DNA from: Arthrobacter terricola | GTDB taxonomy: Bacteria; Actinomycetota; Actinomycetes; Actinomycetales; Micrococcaceae | Reading direction: 5' to 3' | NCBI RefSeq assembly: GCF_004354015.1 | Contig: NZ_SMRU01000002.1 | Location: forward strand, 62,001-126,000 | DNA length: 64,000 nucleotides | Shown here: one piece after another, positions 1 to 7,617 of the stretch | How positions within the stretch are numbered: position 1 is the first letter of the stretch | Layout of the letters: each line of letters opens with the position of its first letter | Notes under the pieces: generated by a model | The model's input: only the letters and a program-made list of their open reading frames with translations | Database searches by the model: none | What the model was told of the DNA's origin: nothing | Made by a program: the position numbers and the translations under genes

Positions 1-1
1 C

Positions 2-1180
2 GAGCTACTCGCGGGGCTAGGACTGAAGGCTGACGCCGTCGAGCTTCGCGAGGCGCTCGAGCGCCAGATGCCCGCCGTCACGGCTCTGCCCCCCGCGGAA
101 GGCTGGAAATCATCCGGTGCCGCTGCGCTGACTGCATGCGACGCCTCACCCCCGGGCGACATCGCTGCGAGCCTGCGGGGCGCCTCGTTGGTCGCCCAAA
201 TCATCAGCCGCCGAGTCGGCAACGAACTCGTCATCGACGGGTCCACGCTGCTGTCCGAACGCGAAAACCTATGCCTGCAACGCCACGAGCCACAGCGCGG
301 GATGACGCTTCGCGGCGGCGGGCGGATACTGAAGGCTGCGGATGGCTGGCTCGCGATAAACCTCCCACGGGACACCGATTGGGAACTCGTCCCTGCCTTA
401 AGCATGGGCGCGGTGGAGCCACGCGACGAGGACGCACTGGCCGAATGGATGGTGGCGCAAATTCGCAGGGACGTCGTGGAACGAGCCGCCTTGCTGGGAC
501 TCGCGGTCGGAGCCATTCCCCGCCGCGGAACAGTGCGTCGGCATCCTTCACCCTATGAATTCTCGGCTGCCGAAATGGCCGCTCCGCTGACCCGTCCGCT
601 GTCTTCCCTTACCGTCATGGACCTGTCGCGGCTTTGGGCAGGTCCTTTGGCAGGTGCCCTCGTGGCCTCCGCTGGGGCAAATGTGGTCAAAGTGGAGAGC
701 CTCGCCCAACCTGAACTGGTCATCCCGGAAGATTCCGCCTTCGCGCACCGGCTCAACGGAGGCAAGGAACTGTTGCGGCTGGATTTCAAAGATCACGCAG
801 CATTGGGCCAAACACTTGCCCAGGCCGACGTCGTGATCGTTTCCGCGCGTCAGCGTGCCCTCAACTCCTTAGGGCTTAGGCCAAGCCCAGGCCAACTCTG
901 GATCTCCATCTCAGCGTACGGAGGACACGAAGACCCCAACCAGCGGGTGGGGTACGGGGACGACGCCGCGGCTGAGGCGGGCGCAGTCTGCTGGCACGAG
1001 GATATTCCGCAATTCGCAGGAGACGCATTGGCGGACCCCGTCACAGGTCTGCTGGCCGCCGTCGCAGTCTTTGGACTCTTGGATACCGGGCGGTCCGGCA
1101 TCCTCAGGCTCGATCTCGCAGGGGCGGCGCGGTGGGCCATCGGGCCCCATGGTCGCGAAGTCGATAACGTTGCACTGTGA
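2..1180 (+). CDS. CaiB/BaiF family III CoA-transferase, 5' partial
   Basis: The reading frame is open from base 2, so the gene begins upstream of the window; an internal ATG at 68 is probably not the start. The segment DLSRLWAGPLAGALVASAG followed by NVVKVE matches the N-terminal Rossmann-like signature of family III CoA-transferases, here around residue 200 of the visible part. Family members move CoA between carboxylic acids in the cytoplasm. The stop overlaps the next start (GTGA), so it is translationally coupled to the amidohydrolase, suggesting a catabolic operon. The substrate cannot be told. The long N-terminal part before the signature is less typical, and a fused or duplicated half is possible. 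Confidence 0.8.
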   Translation, partial: ELLAGLGLKADAVELREALERQMPAVTALPPAEGWKSSGAAALTACDASPPGDIAASLRGASLVAQIISRRVGNELVIDGSTLLSERENLCLQRHEPQRGMTLRGGGRILKAADGWLAINLPRDTDWELVPALSMGAVEPRDEDALAEWMVAQIRRDVVERAALLGLAVGAIPRRGTVRRHPSPYEFSAAEMAAPLTRPLSSLTVMDLSRLWAGPLAGALVASAGANVVKVESLAQPELVIPEDSAFAHRLNGGKELLRLDFKDHAALGQTLAQADVVIVSARQRALNSLGLRPSPGQLWISISAYGGHEDPNQRVGYGDDAAAEAGAVCWHEDIPQFAGDALADPVTGLLAAVAVFGLLDTGRSGILRLDLAGAARWAIGPHGREVDNVAL

Positions 1181-2583
1181 GTCAGTCCGTCTTGATCGTC
1201 AACGCCGCTGTTGGCTGGCGCACGGGAACGAGCGTGCTGATCAGGGACGGCGTTGTTTCCGAGATCGGTTCCTGCCGGGCCCGTCCGGGCACACGTGTCA
1301 TTGACGCCCGCGGCGGTTCTGTCGTCCCGGGCCTGTGGGACCACCACCTGCATTTGCGCTCAGCCGCTGCGCGCCGCCGATCTGTGGACGTCAGCGCCGT
1401 CACCGACCCTGCCCGCTTCCAAGCGATGGTGCGGGCGGCTGCTGACAGCAAACCTCTGGGTGCCTGGCTGAGGGTCGTAGGGTACGACGACGACGCCCTG
1501 GGCGATCTCGACGCGCACCGACTGGAGGAGCTGCTTCCCTCGCCGACGCCCGCGCGGGTACAGCACCGAAGTGGCCACCAATGGGTCCTCAATCAGAGGG
1601 CCATGGAGCTTCTACACGAAGCGACGGGCCAATCAGTGCCGAACGACGGAGTCCTTCTCGACGACGATTCGATCCTGGCCGGTCTGCCTGGTGATGCACA
1701 CCGCGACTCCGACATCGTGCGTGAGGCGCGGTTGCTGGCCGCGCAGGGCTGCATTGGCGCGACTGATATGACAGCCACCATTGATCCGGTGTCCGCACGG
1801 GAATTGGTTGGCATCGTCCGGCGGTGGCTGCAGCTCGGCGTCTTCGGGCGGGCCAGGCCCGACGCCCGGGCGGACCGGGCCCCGGTCAATGGAACCAAGC
1901 TCATTGTTGCCGATCACGATCTGCCTGAGCTGGATGGGCTAACACGAATGATCACTGCGAGCAGGCCCGGTCCCGTGGCTCTGCATGCCGTCACATACGA
2001 GGCGTTGGTGCTTGCCATGTCCGCCCTGGAGACCGCGGGCCGGGCTGGGGACAGGATCGAGCACGCCTTCCTGGCGACCGGGGACTATCGCAAGAGCTAT
2101 GCCTCGGGCGCGCTGAACCACGAGCTGCCGCGCATCGGTGCACATCCGGGATTTATCTGGTGCCAAGGCAACCGCCTGGCGCGTGTGCTCACGGAAGACG
2201 AGCAGGAAGATTATCAGCGGCTGCGCTCCTGGCACGACGCCGGATATGTCCTCCTCGGCGGAACGGATGCCCCGTTCGGAACCCCTCGGCTGTGGCGGGC
2301 GATGCAGTGTGCGGTCGATCGTAGAACTCCCGATGGCAGGACTCTCAACCGTGCTGAAGCATTGACGCCCGAGGAAGCCTTCGCGATGTTCACTCCCGAC
2401 GGTTTAAGCGGAACGGCGGCTACACCGGAGCCGCGCATCGGACAAACGGCAGACATCTGCATCCTGGCCCAGCCGTGGGCTGTGGTCCGCCGGAATCTTT
2501 CCTCGGCCCGGGTGACCGCGACCCTGCGGGCCGGAGTGGTCATAGCCGGTGGCCGGACAATGGACCACCGGCAATTCCCATGA
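1177..2583 (+). CDS. amidohydrolase family protein (amidohydrolase 3 / YtcJ-like)
   Basis: This is a 468-residue metal-dependent hydrolase starting at GTG inside the stop of the CoA-transferase gene. The N-terminal strand region (LIVNAAVGWRTG, IDARGGSVVPG) is the composite beta-sandwich of amidohydrolases. VPGLWDHHLHL carries the HxH metal ligands near residue 53. GGTDAPFGTP in the last third carries the conserved metal-binding or catalytic Asp. Length and layout fit the amidohydrolase 3 group, which hydrolyses amide-like bonds of unknown substrates. Coupling to the CoA-transferase suggests a joint role in degrading an amide or acyl compound; that role is inferred. Confidence 0.85.
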   Translation: MSQSVLIVNAAVGWRTGTSVLIRDGVVSEIGSCRARPGTRVIDARGGSVVPGLWDHHLHLRSAAARRRSVDVSAVTDPARFQAMVRAAADSKPLGAWLRVVGYDDDALGDLDAHRLEELLPSPTPARVQHRSGHQWVLNQRAMELLHEATGQSVPNDGVLLDDDSILAGLPGDAHRDSDIVREARLLAAQGCIGATDMTATIDPVSARELVGIVRRWLQLGVFGRARPDARADRAPVNGTKLIVADHDLPELDGLTRMITASRPGPVALHAVTYEALVLAMSALETAGRAGDRIEHAFLATGDYRKSYASGALNHELPRIGAHPGFIWCQGNRLARVLTEDEQEDYQRLRSWHDAGYVLLGGTDAPFGTPRLWRAMQCAVDRRTPDGRTLNRAEALTPEEAFAMFTPDGLSGTAATPEPRIGQTADICILAQPWAVVRRNLSSARVTATLRAGVVIAGGRTMDHRQFP

Positions 2584-2801
2584 AAAACGAAAAGACACCG
2601 CCTTATGGTGATCGGGGCCGCCTGCCGATGCTCACTAAGCAATGGAACTGCCCCAGGCTTGAAAGTTTGGGCTATTCCCTCACAATCGACACGGCACAGT
2701 TCGTTCACTAAATCGTCGTCGTGTGCGTCGGGCGACTCGCCCCCGATGAACCCATGCAGACCTAGGGCGAGTCGCGAGCAAATACCCTAATCAACTGCAA
2801 G

Positions 2802-2856
2802 AAATCAGGCCTAAGTGTGGACACTGTCCACACCCACTTTGGCAGGACAAACGGAC
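2802..2856. repeat. direct repeat copy 1 with 19-bp palindrome
   Basis: About 55 bp that recurs almost unchanged at 17695-17749. It contains the perfect palindrome GTGTGGACACTGTCCACAC (2815-2833), then CCCACTTTGGCAGGAC. The aldehyde dehydrogenase fragment downstream begins just where the repeat ends, so the repeat marks a recombination junction. Related 19-bp palindromes occur at 4084 and 18195. Confidence 0.85.
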
Positions 2857-2857
2857 A

Positions 2858-3082
2858 GCCACAGCTTACATCTACAACAAGGATTTCAACCGGCTTCTGT
2901 GCGTCGCCGAACAGATCGAATTCGGCAGTCCCGTCGGCTTCAACGCAGGCGTCATCTCCAACGCCGCCGCCGACTTCGGTGGCGTCAAACAATCAGGACT
3001 CGGCCGCGAAGGCGGCTCCGAAGGCATCGCCGAGTACACCGTCACCCAATACATCGGCATCGCAGACCCGTACACCAACTGA
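2858..3082 (+). pseudogene. aldehyde dehydrogenase C-terminal fragment
   Basis: The frame encodes about 74 residues ending in TGA at 3080. YIYNKDFNRLLCVAEQIEFG, GVISNAAADFGGVKQSGLGR, then EGGSEGIAEYTVTQYIGI correspond to the C-terminal end of NAD(P)-dependent aldehyde dehydrogenases of the succinate-semialdehyde type, where FGGVKQSGLGREG is the classic tail motif. The catalytic Cys and Glu and the NAD-binding domain are absent. No start codon is present and the fragment abuts the 2802-2856 repeat, so it is the leftover of a gene cut by recombination. Confidence 0.85.
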
Positions 3083-3218
3083 GGGAACGTGTGCGCACGC
3101 GGCGCACCTTTTCTCGGGCTGTCAGACACACAACCGACGTATCGATGGGGAAGGAACCACAAAGGGTCTCGTCCCTATCGAATGTCACCATCCGCCCAAC
3201 CGACGGAAAGGTAGTTCC

Positions 3219-3502
3219 TTGCCCAACCTCCCAAGCGACGGTCGTCGCCCGGTTGTAGCGGATTGGCGTGAGCTCATCGACGGCGACAGCGTCGTGCTGC
3301 TAGATCCGCAAAAGAGCGATGCCCGGATATCAGGAACAGTCGACGGGGTATCCAACGACGGCTCTCTGATCTGGCTCGTGCTGGACGATTCCGCGGAACG
3401 TCACCGACAAATTTTCACCAGGCCGATGGCTACAAAACCCTGGTGTGCCTTCCAGATTTTGGGCCGTTGGACGACAGAGAATCGGCTCGGCAGTCGATCT
3501 GA
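3219..3502 (+). pseudogene. small hypothetical protein, frameshifted
   Basis: From a TTG start with GGAAAGG upstream, the frame reads DWRELIDGDSVVLLDPQ, then GTVDGVSNDGSLIWLVLDD. After about 3410 the coherent reading moves to another frame (ADGYKTLVCLPDFGPLDD) and stops at 3500. Joining the two gives a protein of about 94 residues with an SH3-like beta pattern. I do not recognise the family with certainty. A one-base deletion would explain the break; the ORF could instead be spurious. Confidence 0.45.
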
Positions 3503-3931
3503 AACACTAATTCCGCTTTCAGACAGCAGTCGCAATCTTGCGTCACGATCATTGCCGGTGGTTACGATCGGAAATCCCTCCCGAACATCCCTCCGAGCGA
3601 AATCGGACATCGTGCACGCGGCAGTGTCGGAGCTGAACGCGGTTTCGGGTTCCGCCTGGGTTCGGGCAGGTAGGCGATCCTGTCTTCGCCACGTGGTTCG
3701 GCCCGTCTGCACCAATAGCGACCGCTCAGACACCTTCGGACCGAAAGCCCGAAACGACCGGGCGGTTGCCCGGGTCTGGCACGAGCTCAACGGATGGCAA
3801 CAACGACGATTGCGACCGTGCCGTCTAGGCACTCAGCCAAGGATTACATCCGGCGAGGTCTCGATTGGTCTCGCGGTGTGAACTACAAGCCCTTACACCC
3901 GACCACTTCACAAAGTCAAGTTTTGTCAACA
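3503..3931. other. intergenic, no recognisable gene
   Basis: About 430 bases between the frameshifted small gene and the att-like relic. Open frames here give compositionally biased translations with no motif I recognise. It may be the remains of the element whose end is the relic at 3970. Confidence 0.5.
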
Positions 3932-3956
3932 GTCAGGGGCCAAATAGGCCCCTGAC
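3932..3956 (-). terminator. hairpin beside the tRNA-like relic
   Basis: GTCAGGGGCC and GGCCCCTGAC form a perfect 10-bp stem with a 5-base loop. It sits on the 3' side of the tRNA-like sequence (minus strand), where a tRNA terminator is expected, although no clear T-run follows. The same hairpin style plus the flank ACCTGCGACAACAT recurs at 24012-24036. Confidence 0.5.
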
Positions 3957-3969
3957 CTGCGACAACATT

Positions 3970-4102
3970 GTGCCCGAGGTGGGACTCGAACCGCATTCCA
4001 GGCCGCGGAAACACTGGGAACTCCCGAAAACATAGCCAATCCGGGCCAGTCCGGCCGATGTTCGACCCAGTCCGAAGCGAAATGTGTTGACACTGTCAAC
4101 AC
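3970..4102 (-). other. att-like relic A: tRNA 3' end + arm + palindrome
   Basis: Read on the minus strand, 3992-3970 (GGTTCGAGTCCCACCTCGGG then CAC) is the T-loop, 3' T-stem and acceptor end of a tRNA, most like tRNA-Leu. The bases before it do not pair to complete the T-stem, so only the 3' end is present, as in integrase attachment cores. A conserved arm containing GGGAACTCCCG leads to the palindrome GTGTTGACACTGTCAACAC at 4084-4102. Spacing from core edge to palindrome is 114 bp, identical to relic B at 18081-18213. No integrase gene remains next to it. Confidence 0.65.
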
Positions 4103-4281
4103 CCGCAGATCCGAATCCGCAAGCTTCCACATCGGCCGCTCAACAATATGATTACAACCTCCAGGCGTAGAGCTACGAACTTACGACCCCGTTTCCGCAG
4201 CGATCGCGATTCGACACCTCATCAGCAGGCGGACCACCACGGTGTGGGCCTTCCTGGCAACACCGAGCAGCCGTCTAACCA

Positions 4282-4314
4282 TGTCATGACACCCCTTCTC
4301 GGGGTGTCATGACA
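4282..4314. promoter_or_regulatory. inverted-repeat operator upstream of the toxin-antitoxin pair
   Basis: A perfect 14-bp inverted repeat (TGTCATGACACCCC, five-base spacer, reverse complement). Each arm itself contains the 10-bp palindrome TGTCATGACA. It lies 49 bases before the antitoxin start, with TAGACT just downstream as a possible -10. This is the usual arrangement for autoregulation by a ribbon-helix-helix antitoxin. Confidence 0.7.
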
Positions 4315-4362
4315 CCGCGTAGACTTGGTCGCGAAGGTCAAACTCTCTGAGAGGAGCGCGCC

Positions 4363-4860
4363 ATGTCGACAGGGACGCCACGGCACACAATCCGCGTCAG
4401 CGACGAACTGTGGAACGACGCCCACCGCAAAGCCGTGCGGGAAGGCACATCGGTGTCCGAACTCATCCGCATCCGGCTCCGCGAGTACATTACAGCCCCG
4501 GTAGAGCACCGGCACACGATCGCCGACTCCCTCGTGTACCTGGTCCCGCACGCGTTCAACGACCTGCAGGGCCCCGCCACCGGAACCGCGGAGCTCCCCC
4601 TGCACTTGGACTGGGGACCGGAAAGAAGCTACACCGTAGACGATGACGGCAGCTGCTCGGTGCTGTACCAACTCACCCTGCAGAATTCCGGATCCATCGA
4701 AGAAATCTGCCGCATCGTCCACCCGGCACGACTGACGGCCCTGTGGCCGACCATGATCCTGCCCGCCCGGTGCCGGCAGCTCTGGGAAACCAGCTTCCCC
4801 CAGCTCCCCGCGACCCGCGAAGCGAAGGAACACCCGTCATGGACGACGCTCAGCGTCTAG
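4363..4860 (+). CDS. ribbon-helix-helix-type antitoxin (AbiEii partner)
   Basis: A 165-residue protein starting at ATG with GAGGAG seven bases upstream. Residues 6-45 (HTIRVSDELWNDAHRKAVRE, then SVSELIRIRLREY) have the beta-helix-helix pattern of ribbon-helix-helix DNA-binding proteins: IRVSDELW for the strand and SVSELIR for the second helix. The remainder is unrecognised and may bind the toxin. The gene overlaps the nucleotidyltransferase toxin gene by 22 bases, and the operator at 4282-4314 precedes it. It therefore likely represses the operon and neutralises the toxin. AbiE antitoxins are usually winged-helix AbiEi proteins, so this partner type is a variant. Confidence 0.7.
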   Translation: MSTGTPRHTIRVSDELWNDAHRKAVREGTSVSELIRIRLREYITAPVEHRHTIADSLVYLVPHAFNDLQGPATGTAELPLHLDWGPERSYTVDDDGSCSVLYQLTLQNSGSIEEICRIVHPARLTALWPTMILPARCRQLWETSFPQLPATREAKEHPSWTTLSV

Positions 4861-5564
4861 CAGCCAAGATCGCCCTCGGCGTCCTGGCCGACGACGGCTT
4901 CCTTCTCGCGGGCGGCCAGGCCCTCATCGAACACGGCATCACCGAACGCCTCTCGGACGACATCGACCTCTTCGCCCTCCACCGACGCCACACCCCGGCA
5001 ACCTTCGCCGCCTCAGTTCAGAAAATGAAAGCCGCCCTCGAAACCGCCGGATACGCCGTCCAGATCACCCGACAATACGAAGAGTTCGCCAGCGTCACCG
5101 TAGGACACGACCAAGAAGCCGTCGTCATCGACCTCGGACTGGACTGGTGGGAGAACTCCCCCGCCATCATCGACATCGGACCGATCCTGTCCCTGAAAGA
5201 CTCCGTCGCGTCCAAGCTGCTCGCCGTCTACTCACGCGGATACGCCCGCGACTACCTCGACGCCTACTCCATCATCACCAGCCACCGCTTCACCCACCAG
5301 CAACTGATCACCCTCTGCCAACGCCGCGACCCGACCCTGGACCCGCCAACGTTCGCCGCCGCCATCGCCAGGCACCGGACACTCCCCACGACCGAATTCA
5401 CCAAATACGGCCTCCAACCCAGCGAACTCCGCGCCCTCAGCACCACCCTCTTGGACTTCGCCGAAACAATCAACAAAACCAGCCACAACCCCGGCACCCC
5501 TTACACAGACGCAGCCAACCCCACCGGGCCGCCAAACTCCAAATCCGGCCCCGAACTGCTATAA
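4839..5564 (+). CDS. AbiEii/AbiGii-type nucleotidyltransferase toxin
   Basis: A 241-residue protein; ATG 4839 is chosen because it begins the conserved fold (MDDAQRLAAKIALGVLADD) and overlaps the antitoxin by 22 bases. FLLAGGQALIEH followed by RLSDDIDLF is the GG...[DS]xD nucleotidyltransferase motif near residues 18-43, and VVIDLGLDWW supplies the third acidic position. These are features of the AbiEii (DUF1814) family, whose members halt growth by nucleotide transfer to RNA and act in abortive infection. The C-terminal 40 residues are Pro/Thr/Asn-rich and probably disordered. Confidence 0.85.
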   Translation: MDDAQRLAAKIALGVLADDGFLLAGGQALIEHGITERLSDDIDLFALHRRHTPATFAASVQKMKAALETAGYAVQITRQYEEFASVTVGHDQEAVVIDLGLDWWENSPAIIDIGPILSLKDSVASKLLAVYSRGYARDYLDAYSIITSHRFTHQQLITLCQRRDPTLDPPTFAAAIARHRTLPTTEFTKYGLQPSELRALSTTLLDFAETINKTSHNPGTPYTDAANPTGPPNSKSGPELL

Positions 5565-5850
5565 CCGGGTCCCGTTCATTTACCTGGATACCTGATGGAT
5601 TTCGTGTCGGTGACGGGAGTCAAACCAGCCATGACAGACTGGCAGACTGTCGCGTTGCCTTCTACGCCACACCGACAATGCCGGCCTAGCGCCTTAGCGA
5701 GGCCCGACACCTGCCGGGATCTCGTTACCGCGGAGGACCGCATGTCACAGGTTTTACTTCGGAGGTATTGGGGGCGCCGTTTCTCCGCACCGGCATAACA
5801 GGCCTGCTTATTTCGACCACCGCAGCAACGGTGGCGTCGCTACCCCCGTC
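5565..5850. other. intergenic, nothing recognised
   Basis: About 290 bases with no coding signal or repeat that I can support. It separates the toxin-antitoxin module from two tRNA relics. Confidence 0.5.
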
Positions 5851-5928
5851 GTGCTCACCCCGGACTTGAACTAGGAACCTCGTGTTTTTCAGGCACGCGC
5901 TCTACCGGTTGAGCGCGGAGACCCTGCC
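5851..5928 (-). pseudogene. tRNA-Phe-like (GAA) degenerate tRNA
   Basis: On the minus strand the D-arm GCTCAACCGGTAGAGC, an anticodon loop CTGAAAA (anticodon GAA) and the T-loop TTCAAGT are all in order. The acceptor halves pair at only about four of seven positions, and the T-stem and anticodon stem each have a mismatch. It looks like a decaying or divergent mobile-element tRNA, not the housekeeping tRNA-Phe. Confidence 0.55.
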
Positions 5929-6047
5929 GGCCGCGGGACGGCAAAAGTGTGGGCCACCTGGATCGCTGATACGGCTCCGTAGAGCCATGCGCCCAACACG
6001 GCCAGCGCAGCGGTCCAGGTTGTTATGTGCCGTTTCACGCCCACGCC

Positions 6048-6093
6048 GTCGGGTTGACAGGATTTGAACCTGCGACCAATTGGCCCCCAGATG
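6048..6093 (-). other. tRNA-Pro 3'-half fragment, candidate attachment site
   Basis: On the minus strand the sequence runs from an anticodon-loop-like TCTGGGGGCC through GGTCGCAGG, TTCAAAT and CCTGTCAACCCGAC. The T-stem (GCAGG/CCTGT) is intact. This matches the 3' half of an actinobacterial tRNA-Pro; the 5' half is missing. Such halves mark the distal end of elements integrated in tRNA genes. In this orientation the element would lie on the high-coordinate side, where the defence-like genes begin. Confidence 0.6.
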
Positions 6094-6207
6094 CCCGAAG
6101 ACCCCGATTTGCGCTGAAACCCGCATTGATCTGCGGTCTGGCCTACCTAATCGCAAGTCGTCGTTCCCATGCATTGCATGGTTCTGATCCCCTTCCGGTC
6201 CCCCTCG

Positions 6208-7617
6208 TCAGGAGTTCGCGAGAGCCTCCGCGGCACGCTTGGCGATTGCGACGACTCGTTCGACAATCTCTCGGTCATCGAGCACGTCTTGGTAGCGAAG
6301 TTGTCGACCGGCGTACGCCAGTACCAATGCCCAATACTCGCGTTCAGTGGTCCGGCACTCACTGATCCAGTCCTGGACGCCACGGAACCAAAGTTCGCAA
6401 GGGTGACCCTGCCCGAAGTCTCCCGTCGCGAAGGCCGATTCGATCTCGGAGACGACCGGCCATGCTGCACCACGGATCGGCGAAGCTGGATGGACCAGAG
6501 TCGAGATGAGCATGGTGATTGGGTCTAGCGCGCCGGCAGCGAAGGCTTCGCTATCGAAGTCGATGAGCACTGCCTGTCCGTTGTCAATCAGCACGTTCCC
6601 TGGGTGAAGATCTCCATGGCGAGGGCCCACGTGAGTTGTGACCGTGAGACTTCCGGCAGGCACCGAGATCCCGTACGCGCCAATTAGACCTGACAGCCGT
6701 TCCCAAGCGATCAGAGGTTCGCAGAGCTCAGCCACGGTCAAAGTCCTTCGCTGTGCCACCACTCCGTGCAGAGCGTCCCAGACGGGCCGAGCAAGCTCCA
6801 CAGCCTGGGCGGGTTGCTCGGCGATGATTTCCATGAGCGGGTACGGTGATTCACCGGCGATCTGTAGGACGTTGATGTAGCCTCCGGCCATCAACCCCGA
6901 CAGCGTCCGCACAGTAGCAGTTGTCTTTGCGCGCGGAAGGAGTTCAGCAAGGCCACCCGGCGAACCCGGAGACTTCACCCGCTTAGCTACAACTGTGGCC
7001 ACGCGACCTTCGGAACGGTTAATCTCACACCGCCACACACTCGCCTCAGTCAGGCCGCCAGCAAGAGAGGCCACTACGATCGAAACGCCCCGGTAGTCAA
7101 AGGCGAGCCGGCGAAGGACCCTCTTGTCTAGTTCGTTTAGTGGGTCGCTCCCGGATGGCGTGATGATCTCGATGTCGTCAAGGGATTGCAGTAGTCGGCG
7201 GAACTGTACGACGTGCTCCTTGAACTCCAAGGACTGGTCCTTCTCGAGGACTGTGACCCGGTCAATGGGTTGGCTATCCTGCGCCGGAAGCTGTCCACCT
7301 CCTTGCAACGACTCCTGGATATGACGGACGGTCGCGAAGCCGGTGAATACGATGAGCCTGGAGTCAGGGTGATTCGAGCGGACCTCTTTGAGGAGCTCAT
7401 CGCCAAACTCGTCGGTCGCGGGCTCGCCTTCCTTCACCGGAAGTCGGCGGTCCAGTACGAACAAGTCGATCAGGTCTGTAGATGTGCTGAGGTACACGCG
7501 CGCGGGAGCAATCGAGTTGAAGCTCCGGACACTGAAGCCAGCCGTCTCAAGTACACCTTCGGAAATTTCAGCCTGCTGAGGATCGTCCTCGACGAGCACT
7601 GCGATCGGGTTAGCCAT
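6208..7617 (-). CDS. receiver domain fused to APH-fold phosphotransferase
   Basis: 469 residues. Residues 5-110 form a response-regulator receiver: E10-D11-D12 acidic pocket, phosphoacceptor D56 in FVLDRRLP, T92 in VFTGFAT. After a linker, residues ~165-440 carry an aminoglycoside-phosphotransferase/choline-kinase-like fold, with catalytic loop HGDLHPGN near 333 and metal-binding IDFD near 352. The G-loop region (ASLAGGLTEASVWRCE) and AKR lysine are also visible. It overlaps the histidine-kinase gene by 8 bases and is last in the operon. I infer an output kinase switched by phosphorylation of D56. The target (protein, nucleotide or small molecule) is unknown, and I know of no characterised protein with this fusion. 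Confidence 0.85.
   Translation of the reverse strand: MANPIAVLVEDDPQQAEISEGVLETAGFSVRSFNSIAPARVYLSTSTDLIDLFVLDRRLPVKEGEPATDEFGDELLKEVRSNHPDSRLIVFTGFATVRHIQESLQGGGQLPAQDSQPIDRVTVLEKDQSLEFKEHVVQFRRLLQSLDDIEIITPSGSDPLNELDKRVLRRLAFDYRGVSIVVASLAGGLTEASVWRCEINRSEGRVATVVAKRVKSPGSPGGLAELLPRAKTTATVRTLSGLMAGGYINVLQIAGESPYPLMEIIAEQPAQAVELARPVWDALHGVVAQRRTLTVAELCEPLIAWERLSGLIGAYGISVPAGSLTVTTHVGPRHGDLHPGNVLIDNGQAVLIDFDSEAFAAGALDPITMLISTLVHPASPIRGAAWPVVSEIESAFATGDFGQGHPCELWFRGVQDWISECRTTEREYWALVLAYAGRQLRYQDVLDDREIVERVVAIAKRAAEALANS

Noticed and set aside
3926-4132. Small minus-strand protein over relic A (and its twin at 18025-18243)
   Set aside because: The similar translations (MFSGVP...NAVRVPPRAQ) arise because the DNA relics are conserved, including a tRNA end; they are not protein-level conservation.
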